A stretch of 64,000 nucleotides of DNA from Mesorhizobium sp. Pch-S (GCF_004136315.1 NZ_CP029562.1:3105501-3169500); one strand, 5' to 3'. Counted from the first letter of the stretch, positions 53,546 to 64,000 are shown. Notes: a model not told the origin generated them from the sequence alone. Numbers and translations: made by a program.

Positions 53546-56500
53546 ATGACGGATGAGGCGATCGGAGCAGGCTTGTCTCCGGCGGCAAACGGACATGGCG
53601 CGGCCCGTCTGGCGACCATCGATGAGGCCTTTTCCCGCGAGACCGTTCACGAGTTGATCGAGGCCGACTCCGCCTGGCTATGGGAGACCGATGCGGACCT
53701 GCGGTTCTCGTGGCTTTCGGAAAGCTATCGCGCAGCGACAGGCAACGAACCGGGCACGGTCATCGGGCATTTCCGCTTCGATTTCCTGGATCAGGTGCAA
53801 AAAGGCAGCGAGAACGCGGCCGCTCATCTGGAGAATCTGCAGGCGCGCCGCCCGTTCAAGGATTTTCTCTATCAACCCAAGGACAGTGGTCCCGGGTTTC
53901 GCTGGATTTCGACATCGGGATCTCCGAAATTCGATGCCGATGGCCGTTTCACCGGCTATCGCGGTATCGCCCGCAACGTCACCGGCATGGTCGAGGCATT
54001 GGAGGATGTCAAAGGGCTGTCGAACCAGCATGTCCAGCCGCGCGAAGAGCACATCGACCACATGATGGCAGCGCTCAACGCGATGAGCGATGCGATATGC
54101 TACTACGACGCGGAAGACCGGCTTGTGCTCTACAACCATGCAATGCCGGCGATGTATAGCGGCATTGCCGACATCATCCAGAAGGGCATCACGTTTCGCG
54201 ATATCATAGAGGTCGGGCTGGAGCGCGCTTTCTGGGACACGGAAAGCCAGGGCCGTGACGAATGGCGCGATGCCGTGCTGGACAAGCGGCGCAACGCGCA
54301 ATCATCGTCGTCGATACTGCGTTTTGCTGATGGTCGCATCATCATGCATCGCGAAATGCATGGTGCTGAAGGCGGCACCATCTCGATCTGCACCGATGTC
54401 ACCGAGTTCGAGGCGAAACGTTCCGAAGCGGCAGCGGCGGGCGAGCGTGGCCGTGAATTGCAGTCGGATCTGCAACGAACCATCGATTCCATGACCATGG
54501 GGGTCATCATCCTCGATGCCACGATGAACGCGGAGATCATCAATCGCGCGTTCTATGACATCTGGAAGGTCACGCCCGAGCAGGTCGCCGTCGGCTGCCC
54601 GTTCCGTGCACTGATGGACGTCAATCGCTACAACGGGGTCTACGACATCGCCGACGAGCATTGGGAGGACTATGTCGCCTCCCGTGTCGCCGAAATCAAA
54701 ACCGGCGACGTCGCCCCACGCGAATTCCGCCGGGCAGACGGCCACACCATGATCTATTCGGTAACGAAACTGTCAGGCGGCAAGCGGCTGATCTCCTATG
54801 TCGACGTTTCGGAGGTGAAGAAACGTGAAGCCGAAGCAGAAGAAGCGCGCCGCTACCTGGCAAATGTGCTGGAGTCGCTTCCAGCCAGCGTGTTGATCTA
54901 CGATCGCGACGATCGTTTCGTCTTCGCCAACAGGAAACTTCTGGATTCGATCCCTGTGCTGCAGCCTGCCTGGCAGGAGGGCAGGACGTTCCGTGACTCG
55001 TTGGAACTCGGCCACGCCAATGGCTGCTTCCGCCTCAGTGGCGACCCTGCCATCGACCAGCTTTACGATGTCGATCCCGATGCCTGGCTGAAAGCCATGC
55101 TGGTCCGTTGCCGGCAACGTTATTCGAGCTTCGAACGACAGAACCCCGACGGGCGCTGGTATCAGGCCTTCGACATGCGCGCGGAAGACGGCACCTTCAT
55201 CGGTGTGCGCGTCGATATCTCCGACCTGAAGGATCGCGAACGGGCATTGCAGGAATCGATGAGCGAGAACGAGGTGTTCCGCTCGCTGATCGACAATGTT
55301 CCGGTGTCGATCTACGCCAAGCGCTCGGACCTCAGGCTGTTCTACGTGAACGAAGGCTGGTGCGAGCTTACCGGTGTGGCTCGTGAGGATGCGATCGGCA
55401 GGACGGATGTCGAAATCTTCGGCGAGGAAGGCCAGCCCTTCGTTGAAGGAGATCTGGCGGTTCTGCGCACCGGCAAGACCTACGAGGTCGAGGAAGAAGT
55501 CACCGCGGCCGATGGCTCGACGCGTCATCAGTTCGCACGCAAGGGTGCCATGATTGCGTCGGACGGGTCGCTTTATCTGATCGGATCGACCACCGACATC
55601 ACCGACCTGAAGGAACGCGAGGTCGAGTTGAAGGAAGCTCGCCAGCGTGCCGTGCTGGCCGACCGCGCCAAGTCAGAGTTTCTCGCCAATATGAGCCATG
55701 AGATCCGCACGCCGATGAACGGTGTGCTCGGCATGGCTGAATTGCTCGCCAAGTCCGATCTCGACCCCAAGCAGAAGACGTTCACCGATATCATCGTGAA
55801 GTCGGGCAACGCGCTGCTCACGATCATCAACGACATCCTCGATTTCTCGAAAATCGATGCTGGCCAGCTGGTGCTCGACCCGGCACCGTTCAATCTGGCG
55901 GAAGCCATCGAGGATGTGGCCACGCTGGTTTCAACGAGGGCCAAGGAAAAAGATCTCGAGCTGATCGTACGCGTTCAACCTGGGCTGGACGGGTTGTTTG
56001 TGGGCGATGTCGGGCGCATCCGCCAGATCGTTACCAACCTGCTCGGTAACGCGGTGAAGTTCACCGACAATGGCCATGTCCTGGTCGATGTCACCGGTCA
56101 GAAGCTGCCGTCCGGTACGAAGCTGACGATCTCCGTCACCGATACGGGGATAGGCATTCCCCAGGAAAAACTCAGCCACGTCTTCGAGAAATTCAGTCAG
56201 GTCGATACGTCGTCGACGCGGCGGCACGAGGGAACCGGTCTTGGACTGGCGATCACGTCCCGGCTCGTGGAGCTGATGGACGGCGAAATCGGGGTTGAAA
56301 GCGCTGAAGGCAAAGGCTCGACCTTCTGGTTCACGGTAACATTGGCGAGCGCCGAGCAGGCCGAGAAACAACGCGTGTTGCCGATTGACGTGACTGGGGC
56401 GCGGGTGCTCGTTGTCGACGACAATGCGGTGAACCGTTCGATCCTGAGCGAGCAGATGGCATCGTGGTCGTTCGATTCCTGCGCGGCGGCGAGCGGACCG

Positions 56501-57307
56501 GAGGGGCTGAAGGTTCTGGCGGCTGCCGCAGCCTACGGCGTGCCGGTCGATTGCGTGGTGCTCGACTATCAGATGCCCGAGATGACCGGCGCAGAAGTTG
56601 CACGCGCGATCCGCAACACCGCGGGCCTTTCCAGCACACCCATTATCATGCTGACTTCGGTCGACCAGACGCTGTCCAACGCCAGCTATCGCGACCTCGG
56701 CATCGCCGCGCATCTCATCAAGCCGGCTCGCTCATCGATATTGCTGGAGGCATTGGTTTCGACGATCCAGAAACACAAGGGCGGATTGACCCCGCACCCG
56801 ATGACGACCGATGTTCTCAAAACACAGGCCTCGGTCCCGCATTCGGGCACTGCCGAGACCTTGGCACAGGCCGCGCCGGTTGTGCCGCTGGTCGCGGCCG
56901 GCGCCGGCGCGCTCGACATTCTCGTTGCCGAAGACAATGAGGTGAACCAACTGGTCTTCACCCAGATCCTGGCCGATACCGGCTACAGTTTCGAGATCGT
57001 CGGCAATGGCCGGCTGGCGCTGGAGGCATCGGGCCGGCTGAAGCCACGGATGATCCTGATGGATGTCTCCATGCCGCAGATGAACGGCCTCGAGGCGACA
57101 GGCGAAATCCGCAAACGCGAAGCGCAGGACGGAACACATATCCCGATCGTTGGCGTGACCGCCCACGCGCTGAAGGGTGACCGGGAGCGTTGCCTCGAAG
57201 CCGGCATGGATGATTACCTGCCCAAACCGATCAGCCCGAAAGCCTTGCTTGAGAAGCTCGATCGCTGGCTTGGTGGCAAAAGCGCGGCCTATCGCAACGC
57301 CGGATAG
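53546..57307 (+). CDS. Multi-PAS hybrid histidine kinase with two receiver domains
   Basis: About 1253 residues with four PAS-like units (residues ~40-140, 175-275, 310-415, 450-680 in total), HisKA with His718 in [12 protein letters not shown], HATPase with [15 protein letters not shown] and [20 protein letters not shown] and GTGLGLAI, then two REC domains (Asp1007 in [12 protein letters not shown] and Asp1173 in [12 protein letters not shown]). No membrane helix is seen, so it is a cytosolic sensor. ATG 53546 follows GAGGGGG; TTG 53528 is an alternative. It occupies the place just before pstS where some rhizobia have phoR. Confidence 0.88.
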   Translation: MTDEAIGAGLSPAANGHGAARLATIDEAFSRETVHELIEADSAWLWETDADLRFSWLSESYRAATGNEPGTVIGHFRFDFLDQVQKGSENAAAHLENLQARRPFKDFLYQPKDSGPGFRWISTSGSPKFDADGRFTGYRGIARNVTGMVEALEDVKGLSNQHVQPREEHIDHMMAALNAMSDAICYYDAEDRLVLYNHAMPAMYSGIADIIQKGITFRDIIEVGLERAFWDTESQGRDEWRDAVLDKRRNAQSSSSILRFADGRIIMHREMHGAEGGTISICTDVTEFEAKRSEAAAAGERGRELQSDLQRTIDSMTMGVIILDATMNAEIINRAFYDIWKVTPEQVAVGCPFRALMDVNRYNGVYDIADEHWEDYVASRVAEIKTGDVAPREFRRADGHTMIYSVTKLSGGKRLISYVDVSEVKKREAEAEEARRYLANVLESLPASVLIYDRDDRFVFANRKLLDSIPVLQPAWQEGRTFRDSLELGHANGCFRLSGDPAIDQLYDVDPDAWLKAMLVRCRQRYSSFERQNPDGRWYQAFDMRAEDGTFIGVRVDISDLKDRERALQESMSENEVFRSLIDNVPVSIYAKRSDLRLFYVNEGWCELTGVAREDAIGRTDVEIFGEEGQPFVEGDLAVLRTGKTYEVEEEVTAADGSTRHQFARKGAMIASDGSLYLIGSTTDITDLKEREVELKEARQRAVLADRAKSEFLANMSHEIRTPMNGVLGMAELLAKSDLDPKQKTFTDIIVKSGNALLTIINDILDFSKIDAGQLVLDPAPFNLAEAIEDVATLVSTRAKEKDLELIVRVQPGLDGLFVGDVGRIRQIVTNLLGNAVKFTDNGHVLVDVTGQKLPSGTKLTISVTDTGIGIPQEKLSHVFEKFSQVDTSSTRRHEGTGLGLAITSRLVELMDGEIGVESAEGKGSTFWFTVTLASAEQAEKQRVLPIDVTGARVLVVDDNAVNRSILSEQMASWSFDSCAAASGPEGLKVLAAAAAYGVPVDCVVLDYQMPEMTGAEVARAIRNTAGLSSTPIIMLTSVDQTLSNASYRDLGIAAHLIKPARSSILLEALVSTIQKHKGGLTPHPMTTDVLKTQASVPHSGTAETLAQAAPVVPLVAAGAGALDILVAEDNEVNQLVFTQILADTGYSFEIVGNGRLALEASGRLKPRMILMDVSMPQMNGLEATGEIRKREAQDGTHIPIVGVTAHALKGDRERCLEAGMDDYLPKPISPKALLEKLDRWLGGKSAAYRNAG

Positions 57308-57477
57308 AAAGCCGGCGTCACGATCACATCCAGTTTTGGAAATTTGCCAGAAAAGTTGTTTGCCGGCTCTCGTGAGTGCTCGAGCCCCGCAACCCGCTGA
57401 TTAACAGCCAGAATCCAAGCTTTGCCCAAAGGCGACTCGGCGGCGCTTTGCCAGCCTGCGCAAGGCGCGTTACCGGG

Positions 57478-57506
57478 GTGACACGAAACTGTCATGTGAC
57501 TGTAAT
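57478..57506 (+). promoter_or_regulatory. Pho box of the pst operon
   Basis: GTGACAC-gaaa-CTGTCAT-gtga-CTGTAAT, three units at exact 11-bp spacing on the plus strand; the middle unit is a perfect consensus. It lies 76-104 bp before the pstS start. The remainder of the 57308-57581 gap shows nothing else clear. Confidence 0.85.
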
Positions 57507-57581
57507 AAACGGGCGCTATGGCCTCATCCGGCGCCGCAGGAAAGGCGTCTAGAGACCACCTTCCTAACAGGAGCAGGCCCA

Positions 57582-58619
57582 ATGAAAAAAGCCATTCTTA
57601 CCGCGTCGGCTGCTGCCTTCGCGCTCGCTGCATCGGCTGGCTATGCCGCCGCGCGCGACCAGATTCAGGTTGCCGGTTCGTCGACCGTGCTTCCTTACGC
57701 CAAGATTGTTGCCGAGCAGTTCGGCGAAACCTTCTCGAAGTTCAAGACCCCGGTGGTCGAGTCCGGCGGCTCGGGCGCTGGCATCAAGGAATTCTGCAAG
57801 GGCGTCGGCGAAAACACCATCGACATCGCCAACTCCTCGCGTCCGATCAAGAAGGACGAAGTGAAGTCCTGCCAGGACGCCGGCGTGAAGGACATCCAGG
57901 AAGTCAAGATCGGCTATGACGGCATCGTGTTCGCGACCGACGTCAAGGGTCCCGATTGGGCGCTGACCCCGGAAGACGTCTACAAGGCGCTCGCCGCCAA
58001 GGTCGTGGTCGACGGCAAGCTGGTCGAAAATCCGAACACCAAGTGGAACCAGGTCAATCCGAAGCTCCCGGACTGGGACATCGCTGCCTACATCCCGGGC
58101 GAAAAGCACGGCACCCGTGAAGTCTTCGAAGAGAAGCTGCTGATCGCCGGCTGCAAGAAGCTCGGCGGCGTCGAAGCCGGCAAGGCCGGTGGCCTCGACG
58201 ACAAGGCCGCGGAAGCCGCCTGCAAGGCCGTGCGCAAGGATGGCAAGGCTGTCGACATCGACGGCGACTACACCGAGACGCTCGCTCGCATCGACAGCAA
58301 CAAGACCGGCGTTGGCGTGTTCGGCCTCGCTTTCTACGAAAACAACGCCGACAAGCTGAAGGTTGCCACCGTTTCGGGCATCACCCCGTCGACCGAGACC
58401 ATCGCCAAGGGCGAGTATCCGGTGTCGCGTCCGCTGTTCTTCTACGTGAAGAAGGCGCATCTCGGCGTCGTTCCGGGTCTGAAGGAATATGTCGACTTCT
58501 TCCTCGCCGACCAGATGGTTGGTCCGGAAGGCCCGCTCGCCGAATACGGCCTGGTTGCTGCTCCTGAGGCAGAACGCAAGGCCCAGCGCGAAGCCTTCGA
58601 CGCCGGCAAGTCGCTGTAA
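57582..58619 (+). CDS. pstS: Phosphate-binding protein PstS
   Basis: A 345-residue periplasmic phosphate receptor. Signal peptide MKKAILTASAAAFALAAS ends near GYA-AA; mature IQVAGSSTVLPYAKIVAEQF carries the GSST phosphate loop, SGGSGAGIKEFC and ANSSRPIKKDE supply others. This is the long (alphaproteobacterial) PstS type. A strong GC-rich hairpin follows the stop. It begins the pstSCAB-phoUB operon under a Pho box. Confidence 0.95.
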   Translation: MKKAILTASAAAFALAASAGYAAARDQIQVAGSSTVLPYAKIVAEQFGETFSKFKTPVVESGGSGAGIKEFCKGVGENTIDIANSSRPIKKDEVKSCQDAGVKDIQEVKIGYDGIVFATDVKGPDWALTPEDVYKALAAKVVVDGKLVENPNTKWNQVNPKLPDWDIAAYIPGEKHGTREVFEEKLLIAGCKKLGGVEAGKAGGLDDKAAEAACKAVRKDGKAVDIDGDYTETLARIDSNKTGVGVFGLAFYENNADKLKVATVSGITPSTETIAKGEYPVSRPLFFYVKKAHLGVVPGLKEYVDFFLADQMVGPEGPLAEYGLVAAPEAERKAQREAFDAGKSL

Positions 58620-58633
58620 TCCTCCCAGGTGTC

Positions 58634-58662
58634 CGGGGTGCAGGTCTTGCCTGCGCCCCGGT
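58634..58662 (+). promoter_or_regulatory. Stem-loop between pstS and pstC
   Basis: CCGGGGTGCAGG-tcttg-CCTGCGCCCCGG, 12 pairs with one G-T. It may stabilise the abundant pstS message or attenuate the downstream genes. Confidence 0.6.
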
Positions 58663-58715
58663 CGCCGCTGCCGGTCGCTGACCGGTGGCCCATGTGACCT
58701 TTCAGAGGCCGCTCC

Positions 58716-60173
58716 ATGTCATCCATGCTCGTGCTGGCAATCGTCCTTGTCATCGGCATCGTTGCCTTCGTCGTCGCAAGACAACGGGCTCTTTCGCAGG
58801 ACAACGGCAAGGTCAAACCGCATTCCAGGGCTCAATACCACGGCTGGTGGGCGTTTTTGCTGGGTGTTCTGCCGGCGATCCTTTTCCTTGCCGTCTGGAG
58901 CATCGGCTCCTCCGTTTATCTCAACAGCCGCCTGCATGCGCAGATGCCGGCTGAGACCGGTGTCGCCAGCGAGCCGCTGGCGGTCAGCCTTACGAAGAGC
59001 CTTGCAAACGGCCTGCGCAAGCTCGATGGGCAGCAGGTGGCGGCGTTGCCGACGACGTTCGCCGAATTGCAGCCGCTTCTCGCTGCAAAGGGCGTTGCGC
59101 TCGCGACCGACACGCAAGACTACATGATCCCGATCGCGGCGGAGGCGAACCGGACCACCGACTGGCTCGGCCTGCTCGGCGCCATTGCTACGATCGGCCT
59201 GGCGCTGGCAGGTGTCTTCTACGGAATTTCGCAGGTGCAGCTCCGCGCCCGTGCCCGCAACAACGTCGAAAGACTGATGCTGTGGGGTCTGCTCGGCGCC
59301 TCGACCATCGCCATCCTGACGACGATCGGCATCGTCTTGTCGATGCTGTTCCAGACGCTGAATTTCTTCAATCGCGTGCCGCCGCTGCAATTCTTCTTCG
59401 GCACTGTCTGGGATCCGCGTTTTGCCGCGGCAGGCGCTGGCGCTTCCGAAGGCCAGTTCGGCCTGATCCCGCTCTTGGCCGGCACGCTCTACATCGCCCT
59501 CGTCGCACTGCTCGTCGCGGTGCCGGTCGGTCTGATGTCGGCGGTCTACATGTCAGAATATGCGGCGCCGAAAGTGCGCGCCGCGGTCAAGCCCGCACTT
59601 GAACTGCTCGCAGGCATCCCGACCATCGTCTACGGCATCTTTGCGCTCGTCACGCTTGGGCCCTTCCTGCGCGACCTCAGCGCGGCTCTTGCCGGCGGCG
59701 CCTCCTTCATCCAGGCACAGTCGATCCTGACCGCCGGCCTGGTCATGGGTGTGATGCTGATCCCGGTGGTGTCCTCGCTGTCGGACGACATCATCACGGC
59801 GGTGCCGCGTGCCATGCGTGACGGTTCGCTCGGCCTCGGCGCGACCCGTTCGGAGACGATCAAGCGCGTGATCCTGCCGGCAGCCTTGCCCGGCATTGTC
59901 GGTGCCATCCTGCTCACCGCCTCGCGTGCCATCGGCGAAACCATGATCGTGGTGCTGGCTGCGGGCGTGGCCGCCAACCTCACCCTCAACCCGTTCGAGG
60001 CGATGACCACCATCACCGTCAAGATCGTCAACCAGCTGACAGGCGACCTTGAATTCAACTCACCGCAGACGCTGGTCGCGTTTGCACTCGGCATCACGCT
60101 TTTCGCGCTGACGCTGGTGATGAACATTGTTGCACTGTACATCGTGCGCAAATACCGGGAGCAGTACGAATGA
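58716..60173 (+). CDS. pstC: Phosphate ABC permease PstC
   Basis: A 485-residue permease, longer than the ~320 residues of enteric PstC because of an N-terminal ~190-residue extension with two extra helices (residues ~1-20 and ~45-65). The core has six helices with the EAA loop ALPGIVGAILLTASRAIGET and PLLAGTLYIALVALLVAVPV. It overlaps pstA by 4 bp (ATGA). With PstA it forms the phosphate channel. Confidence 0.93.
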   Translation: MSSMLVLAIVLVIGIVAFVVARQRALSQDNGKVKPHSRAQYHGWWAFLLGVLPAILFLAVWSIGSSVYLNSRLHAQMPAETGVASEPLAVSLTKSLANGLRKLDGQQVAALPTTFAELQPLLAAKGVALATDTQDYMIPIAAEANRTTDWLGLLGAIATIGLALAGVFYGISQVQLRARARNNVERLMLWGLLGASTIAILTTIGIVLSMLFQTLNFFNRVPPLQFFFGTVWDPRFAAAGAGASEGQFGLIPLLAGTLYIALVALLVAVPVGLMSAVYMSEYAAPKVRAAVKPALELLAGIPTIVYGIFALVTLGPFLRDLSAALAGGASFIQAQSILTAGLVMGVMLIPVVSSLSDDIITAVPRAMRDGSLGLGATRSETIKRVILPAALPGIVGAILLTASRAIGETMIVVLAAGVAANLTLNPFEAMTTITVKIVNQLTGDLEFNSPQTLVAFALGITLFALTLVMNIVALYIVRKYREQYE

Positions 60174-61486
60174 CCGACGTCACCCTGGATACGGTCGCCA
60201 CCGCCACGCCTCCCGCGCGTCGCGACATCGGTCTCAAGCGCCGCTATGCCGCCGAACGCCGTTTCCGCCTCTACGGCGTGCTGGCGATCTGCATCGGCCT
60301 GGCCTTCCTCGTCGTCATGCTTCTGTCGATCCTGACCAAGGGCTATACGTCCTTCTGGCAGACGACGGTGTCGCTGCCGATCACCTTCGACGAGAAAGTG
60401 ATCGACCCGGACAACAAGCGGGCAACGGACCCGGACGTCCTGCTGACGGCCAATTATCCGGTGCTGGCACAGAAGGCACTCGCCGAAAAACTCGGCATCG
60501 ACGCGAAAAACAAGCCGATGATGACGAAGCTGAAGGGCTTTCTCTCCGAAGGTTCTCGCGTGCAGCTGCGTGACGTGGTCGTTTCCGATCCCAAGGTGAT
60601 CGGTACGACACGGACCGTCGATATCCTGGCGGCCGCCAATCTCGATTCCGCCTTCAAGGGCCAGATCGACCTAACCGTGCCGGAAGAGCGCCGCAAGGTG
60701 TCCGACCAGCAGGTCGAGTGGATGAACAAACTCAAGGCCGAAGGCGCGATGGCCGAGCATTTCAACACCGGCCTGTTCACCTTCGGTGCCTCGAGCCGTC
60801 CCGAGACTTCGGGCCTCGGTGTCGCCATCATCGGTTCGTTCTACATGATGGTGATCGTGCTCCTGCTCGCATTGCCGATCGGCGTGGCCGCCTCGATCTA
60901 TCTCGAGGAGTTCGCCAAGAAAGGCCGGTTCACCGACCTGATCGAGGTGAACATCAACAATCTTGCAGCGGTGCCCTCGATCGTGTTCGGTCTGCTTGGC
61001 CTGGCCGTGTTCGTCAATTTCCTCGGCATGCCGCGCTCAGCTGCTTTCGTCGGTGGCCTTGTGCTGACGTTGATGACGTTGCCCACGATCATCATCGCAA
61101 CGCGTGCAGCGCTCGCGGCCGTACCGCCTTCGATCCGCTCGGCCGCTCTCGGTCTTGGCGCTTCGAAGATGCAGATGGTGTTCCAGCACATCCTGCCGCT
61201 GGCAGCTCCCGGCATCCTGACCGGGACGATCATCGGCCTGGCGCGCGCACTTGGTGAAACGGCGCCGCTGCTCCTGATCGGCATGGTGGCATTTGTCGCG
61301 AACTATCCCACAACCCCATTCGATCCCGCGACGGCGCTGCCGGTGCAGATCTACATGTGGGCCAACGAAGCTGAACGCGCGTTCGTGGAACGCATGTCCG
61401 GCGCAATCATCATCCTCCTGGTCTTCCTGATGGCCATGAACATCACAGCGATCGTGCTCAGGCGCCGCTTCGAACGGCGCTGGTAG
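60170..61486 (+). CDS. pstA: Phosphate ABC permease PstA
   Basis: A 438-residue permease with an N-terminal extension matching the DUF3333 segment of alphaproteobacterial PstA (residues ~20-190; [15 protein letters not shown], then [15 protein letters not shown]). The permease core has [20 protein letters not shown], the EAA loop [20 protein letters not shown] and [10 protein letters not shown]. It pairs with PstC. Confidence 0.93.
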   Translation: MTDVTLDTVATATPPARRDIGLKRRYAAERRFRLYGVLAICIGLAFLVVMLLSILTKGYTSFWQTTVSLPITFDEKVIDPDNKRATDPDVLLTANYPVLAQKALAEKLGIDAKNKPMMTKLKGFLSEGSRVQLRDVVVSDPKVIGTTRTVDILAAANLDSAFKGQIDLTVPEERRKVSDQQVEWMNKLKAEGAMAEHFNTGLFTFGASSRPETSGLGVAIIGSFYMMVIVLLLALPIGVAASIYLEEFAKKGRFTDLIEVNINNLAAVPSIVFGLLGLAVFVNFLGMPRSAAFVGGLVLTLMTLPTIIIATRAALAAVPPSIRSAALGLGASKMQMVFQHILPLAAPGILTGTIIGLARALGETAPLLLIGMVAFVANYPTTPFDPATALPVQIYMWANEAERAFVERMSGAIIILLVFLMAMNITAIVLRRRFERRW

Positions 61487-61500
61487 AAAGGGAGCCTGAT

Positions 61501-62325
61501 ATGAATATCATGACGGAAAAGACCCTCGAACAGGCAGTGAGCAGCCAGATGAGCGCCCAGACGAACGAAATCATCAAGATGCGCGGCGACAAGGTGACCG
61601 TGCACTACGGTGAGAAACAGGCACTCTTCGACGTCAATCTCGACATCCGCCAGAACCAGGTGACGGCGCTGATCGGCCCCTCGGGCTGCGGCAAGTCGAC
61701 CTTCCTGCGCTGCCTCAACCGCATGAACGACACGATCGATGCGGCCAAGGTCGGCGGCAAGATCACCCTCGACAGCGAAGACATATACGATCCGAAAATC
61801 GACGTGGTGGAACTGCGTGCCCGTGTCGGCATGGTGTTCCAGAAACCCAATCCCTTCCCGAAGTCGATCTACGAGAACGTCGCCTACGGACCGCGCATCC
61901 ATGGCCTTGCCAAGAACAAGGCGGAGATGGACCGCATCGTGGAATCCAGCCTGCAGAAGGCGGCGATCTGGAACGAAGTGAAGGATCGCCTCGGCGAGCC
62001 AGGCACCGGCCTCTCCGGCGGCCAGCAGCAGCGCCTGTGCATCGCACGCGCCATCGCGGTGTCGCCTGAAGTCATCCTGATGGACGAACCGTGCTCTGCG
62101 CTCGATCCGATCGCGACCGCCAAGGTCGAGGAGCTGATCGACGAACTGCGCCAGAACTACACCATCGTCATCGTCACCCATTCGATGCAGCAGGCGGCCC
62201 GCGTCTCGCAGCGTACGGCGATGTTCCACCTCGGCTATCTGGTCGAGGAGGGAGCTACCGACAAGATGTTCACCAACCCCGACGACAAGCGCACGCAGGA
62301 CTACATCACCGGCCGCTTCGGCTGA
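61501..62325 (+). CDS. pstB: Phosphate import ATPase PstB
   Basis: A 274-residue ABC ATPase with Walker [11 protein letters not shown]-loop [20 protein letters not shown], signature [16 protein letters not shown], Walker [14 protein letters not shown] and H-loop [12 protein letters not shown]. The N-terminus extends ~25 residues before the ATPase core. It energises PstCA. Confidence 0.96.
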   Translation: MNIMTEKTLEQAVSSQMSAQTNEIIKMRGDKVTVHYGEKQALFDVNLDIRQNQVTALIGPSGCGKSTFLRCLNRMNDTIDAAKVGGKITLDSEDIYDPKIDVVELRARVGMVFQKPNPFPKSIYENVAYGPRIHGLAKNKAEMDRIVESSLQKAAIWNEVKDRLGEPGTGLSGGQQQRLCIARAIAVSPEVILMDEPCSALDPIATAKVEELIDELRQNYTIVIVTHSMQQAARVSQRTAMFHLGYLVEEGATDKMFTNPDDKRTQDYITGRFG

Positions 62326-62362
62326 GTGAGCGATTGCTGCCGAGGAAAAAGAGGACATATAC

Positions 62363-63070
62363 ATGGGCGAACATACCGTCGCATCGTTCGACGAAGAGCT
62401 CGGACAGATCAGCAGGCTCATCAGCGACATGGGTGAACTGGCGAGCTCAATGGTCGAAAGCTCCACCAAGGCGCTGCTGAAGTCAGACAATGGACTTGCC
62501 CAACGGGTCGTCTCGGATGACGCGATCATGGACGCGCGCCAGCGCGAGCTGGACAGCAAGGCGATCACGCTGATCGCCAAGCGACAGCCGATGGCGCAGG
62601 ACCTGCGCGCCGTGGTCGGCGCCATTCGCATGGCCGGAGACCTGGAGCGCATCGGTGACCTGGCCAAGAACATCGCCAAACGTGTTGGCGCGGTCGGGCA
62701 GGGCGCCACGCCGCGCGACCTTTCGCATTCGATCGACGCCATGGCCCATCTGGTCCTCAACCAGGTTGATGGCGTGGTGGAGAAATACGCGGACAAGGAT
62801 GCAGAAGGGCTTGCCCAACTGAGGGCTGACGACGAGCGGATCGATGTCAAATACACGTCCGTCTTCCGCGAGCTCCTCACCTACATGATGGAAGATCCAC
62901 GCAACATCACGGCCTGCACGCATCTGCTGTTCTGCGCCAAGAACCTCGAGCGTATCGGCGACCATGTCACCAACATCGCTGAAAACGCTTTCTACGTGCT
63001 GACTGGCGAACAGTTGCCGCCCAACCGTCCAAAGCTCGACGAGACGGCTGCTGCCGTTCCGGCGGCCTGA
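62363..63070 (+). CDS. phoU: Phosphate signalling regulator PhoU
   Basis: A 235-residue protein of two three-helix PhoU units. The metal-binding-type motifs DDAIMDARQRELDSKA and MAGDLERIGDLAKNIAKR appear in unit 1 and CAKNLERIGDHVTNIAE in unit 2. PhoU links the Pst transporter to the Pho two-component system and damps it when phosphate is ample. Shine-Dalgarno GAGGA lies just upstream. Confidence 0.94.
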   Translation: MGEHTVASFDEELGQISRLISDMGELASSMVESSTKALLKSDNGLAQRVVSDDAIMDARQRELDSKAITLIAKRQPMAQDLRAVVGAIRMAGDLERIGDLAKNIAKRVGAVGQGATPRDLSHSIDAMAHLVLNQVDGVVEKYADKDAEGLAQLRADDERIDVKYTSVFRELLTYMMEDPRNITACTHLLFCAKNLERIGDHVTNIAENAFYVLTGEQLPPNRPKLDETAAAVPAA

Positions 63071-63089
63071 TCACAGGGCGGACGGCAAG

Positions 63090-63779
63090 ATGATCGCGCC
63101 GCGCGTCATGGTGGTAGAAGACGAGGAGCCGTTGGGCGTCCTCCTTCGCTACAATCTCGAATCCGAGGGCTATCAGGTCGAAGTGGTCGCCAGGGGTGAC
63201 GAAGCCGAAATCCGGCTTCAGGAAAACGTACCGGATCTCCTCGTGCTCGACTGGATGGTGCCGGCGGTATCCGGCATCGAACTGTGCCGGCGGCTCCGGA
63301 TGCGACCGGAGACCGAGCGCCTGCCTGTCATCATGCTGACGGCGCGCGGCGAGGAAAGCGACCGTGTGCGCGGCCTTTCCACCGGTGCCGACGACTATCT
63401 GGTCAAGCCGTTCTCGATGCCTGAGTTCATGGCGCGCGTGAAGGCGCTGCTGCGCCGGGCGAAGCCGGAAGTGCTGTCTTCCGTGCTCAAGGTCGGCGAC
63501 ATCGTGCTCGATCGCGAGTCGCATCGCGTGTACCGCAAGAAGAGCGAGATCCGGCTCGGGCCGACGGAGTTCCGGCTACTGGAATTCATGATGCGGCACC
63601 CCGGACGGGTCTTCTCGCGCAGCCAGCTGCTCGACAATGTCTGGGGCGAGACGATCTATATCGACGAGCGTACGGTCGATGTGCATGTCGGTCGCTTGCG
63701 CAAGGCGGTCAACAACGGCCGCATGCCGGATGTCATCCGCACGATACGTGGCTCGGGCTACGCCATCCGCGAGGATTGA
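63090..63779 (+). CDS. phoB: Phosphate regulon response regulator PhoB
   Basis: A 229-residue OmpR/PhoB-type regulator. Receiver: VEDEEPLGVLLRYNLE with Asp11 and phospho-acceptor Asp54 in LLVLDWMVPAVSG, and Lys in DDYLVKPFSM. Effector winged helix: RLGPTEFRLLEFMMRHPGRV and WGETIYIDERTVDVHVGRLR. It binds the Pho boxes noted elsewhere in this window. No phoR is adjacent within the window, on either side. Confidence 0.95.
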   Translation: MIAPRVMVVEDEEPLGVLLRYNLESEGYQVEVVARGDEAEIRLQENVPDLLVLDWMVPAVSGIELCRRLRMRPETERLPVIMLTARGEESDRVRGLSTGADDYLVKPFSMPEFMARVKALLRRAKPEVLSSVLKVGDIVLDRESHRVYRKKSEIRLGPTEFRLLEFMMRHPGRVFSRSQLLDNVWGETIYIDERTVDVHVGRLRKAVNNGRMPDVIRTIRGSGYAIRED

Positions 63780-63821
63780 TCAGGGGGCGCCGTTCATCGG
63801 CACTCCGCCCTGGCTGCCGGA

Positions 63822-64000
63822 TCAGGCTTCCAGAAGCTGAGGGGCGGGAGCCATCGGACCGCCAAGCGCGAAAATCTCCTGATCGATGAAGGTCAGCGCG
63901 CGCATGGCGCAGCCCTCGCGGATCAGCATCTGTTCCTTCGGTTCCGTATCGAAGACAATCGAATTCGAATGCTGTCCGCCGGCGGTTTGGGCAATGGCGT
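63822..64000 (-). CDS. Unidentified protein, C-terminal part only
   Basis: An open frame of 58 codons plus stop (TGA at 63822-63824) entering from the right edge. The visible end includes AQTAGGQHSNSIVFDTEPKE and ALTFIDQEIFALGGPMAPAP. I do not recognise the family. It is convergent with phoB, 42 bp away. Confidence 0.5.
   Translation of the reverse strand, partial: AIAQTAGGQHSNSIVFDTEPKEQMLIREGCAMRALTFIDQEIFALGGPMAPAPQLLEA

Noticed and set aside
1..64000. CRISPR arrays, insertion sequences, prophage genes or replication origins
   Set aside because: No regularly spaced repeats, transposase, integrase or phage structural motifs were seen.

Overview
The window looks like a chromosomal segment of a Mesorhizobium-like alphaproteobacterium (order Hyphomicrobiales, family Phyllobacteriaceae). 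This is inferred from high GC, a TrcR (DUF1013) regulator, a tkt-gap-pgk-fba cluster with class I aldolase, RpoH, long PstC/PstA proteins, ugpBAEC, DUF1127 and DUF1839 proteins, and a recurrent palindromic intergenic repeat. I see no insertion sequence, prophage, integrase or CRISPR array.

Left part (1-27 kb) is mostly housekeeping. It holds a secreted phytase-like protein cut by the window edge, trcR, a TetR/VOC pair around a 41-bp palindrome, a WYL-type regulator with DJ-1/PfpI and DUF1127 genes linked by near-identical operators, a frameshifted propionyl-CoA-synthetase-like gene, an SGNH hydrolase, a DUF899 protein, fba, pgk, a K+/H+ antiporter, gap, tkt, a DUF4164 gene with zapA, a 1-Cys peroxiredoxin, a persulfide-dioxygenase-like hydrolase, rpoH, rluD and tRNA-Glu(CTC). 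Seven copies and one fragment of a ~100-bp two-hairpin repeat lie in gaps here; I see none to the right of 27.2 kb.

Middle part (25.8-42 kb) is transport and accessory metabolism. It has an orphan PotF-like binding protein with an amidase and a TetR regulator, a sugar-isomerase-like TIM barrel, an unknown small secreted protein behind a three-unit Pho box, ugpBAEC, and a tight five-gene operon: carrier protein, acyl-CoA-dehydrogenase-like protein, amino acid:[carrier protein] ligase, DUF1839, GH2 glycosidase-like protein. That operon is the best candidate for a poorly described pathway.

Right part (42-53 kb) is an exopolysaccharide-type cluster: a fused double alpha/beta hydrolase, flippase, GT2, VanZ-like protein, chain-length co-polymerase, polymerase, GH5 glucanase and GT4. 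It is followed by a four-PAS hybrid histidine kinase behind a perfect CtrA-type box and by pstSCAB-phoU-phoB.

Phosphate is the recurring theme. Three-unit 11-bp-spaced Pho boxes precede the phytase-like gene, the unknown secreted protein and pstS, and ugpB has at least one perfect half-site. Two genes (prpE-like and DUF1839) each need one extra base to be read through; these may be real lesions or sequencing errors.
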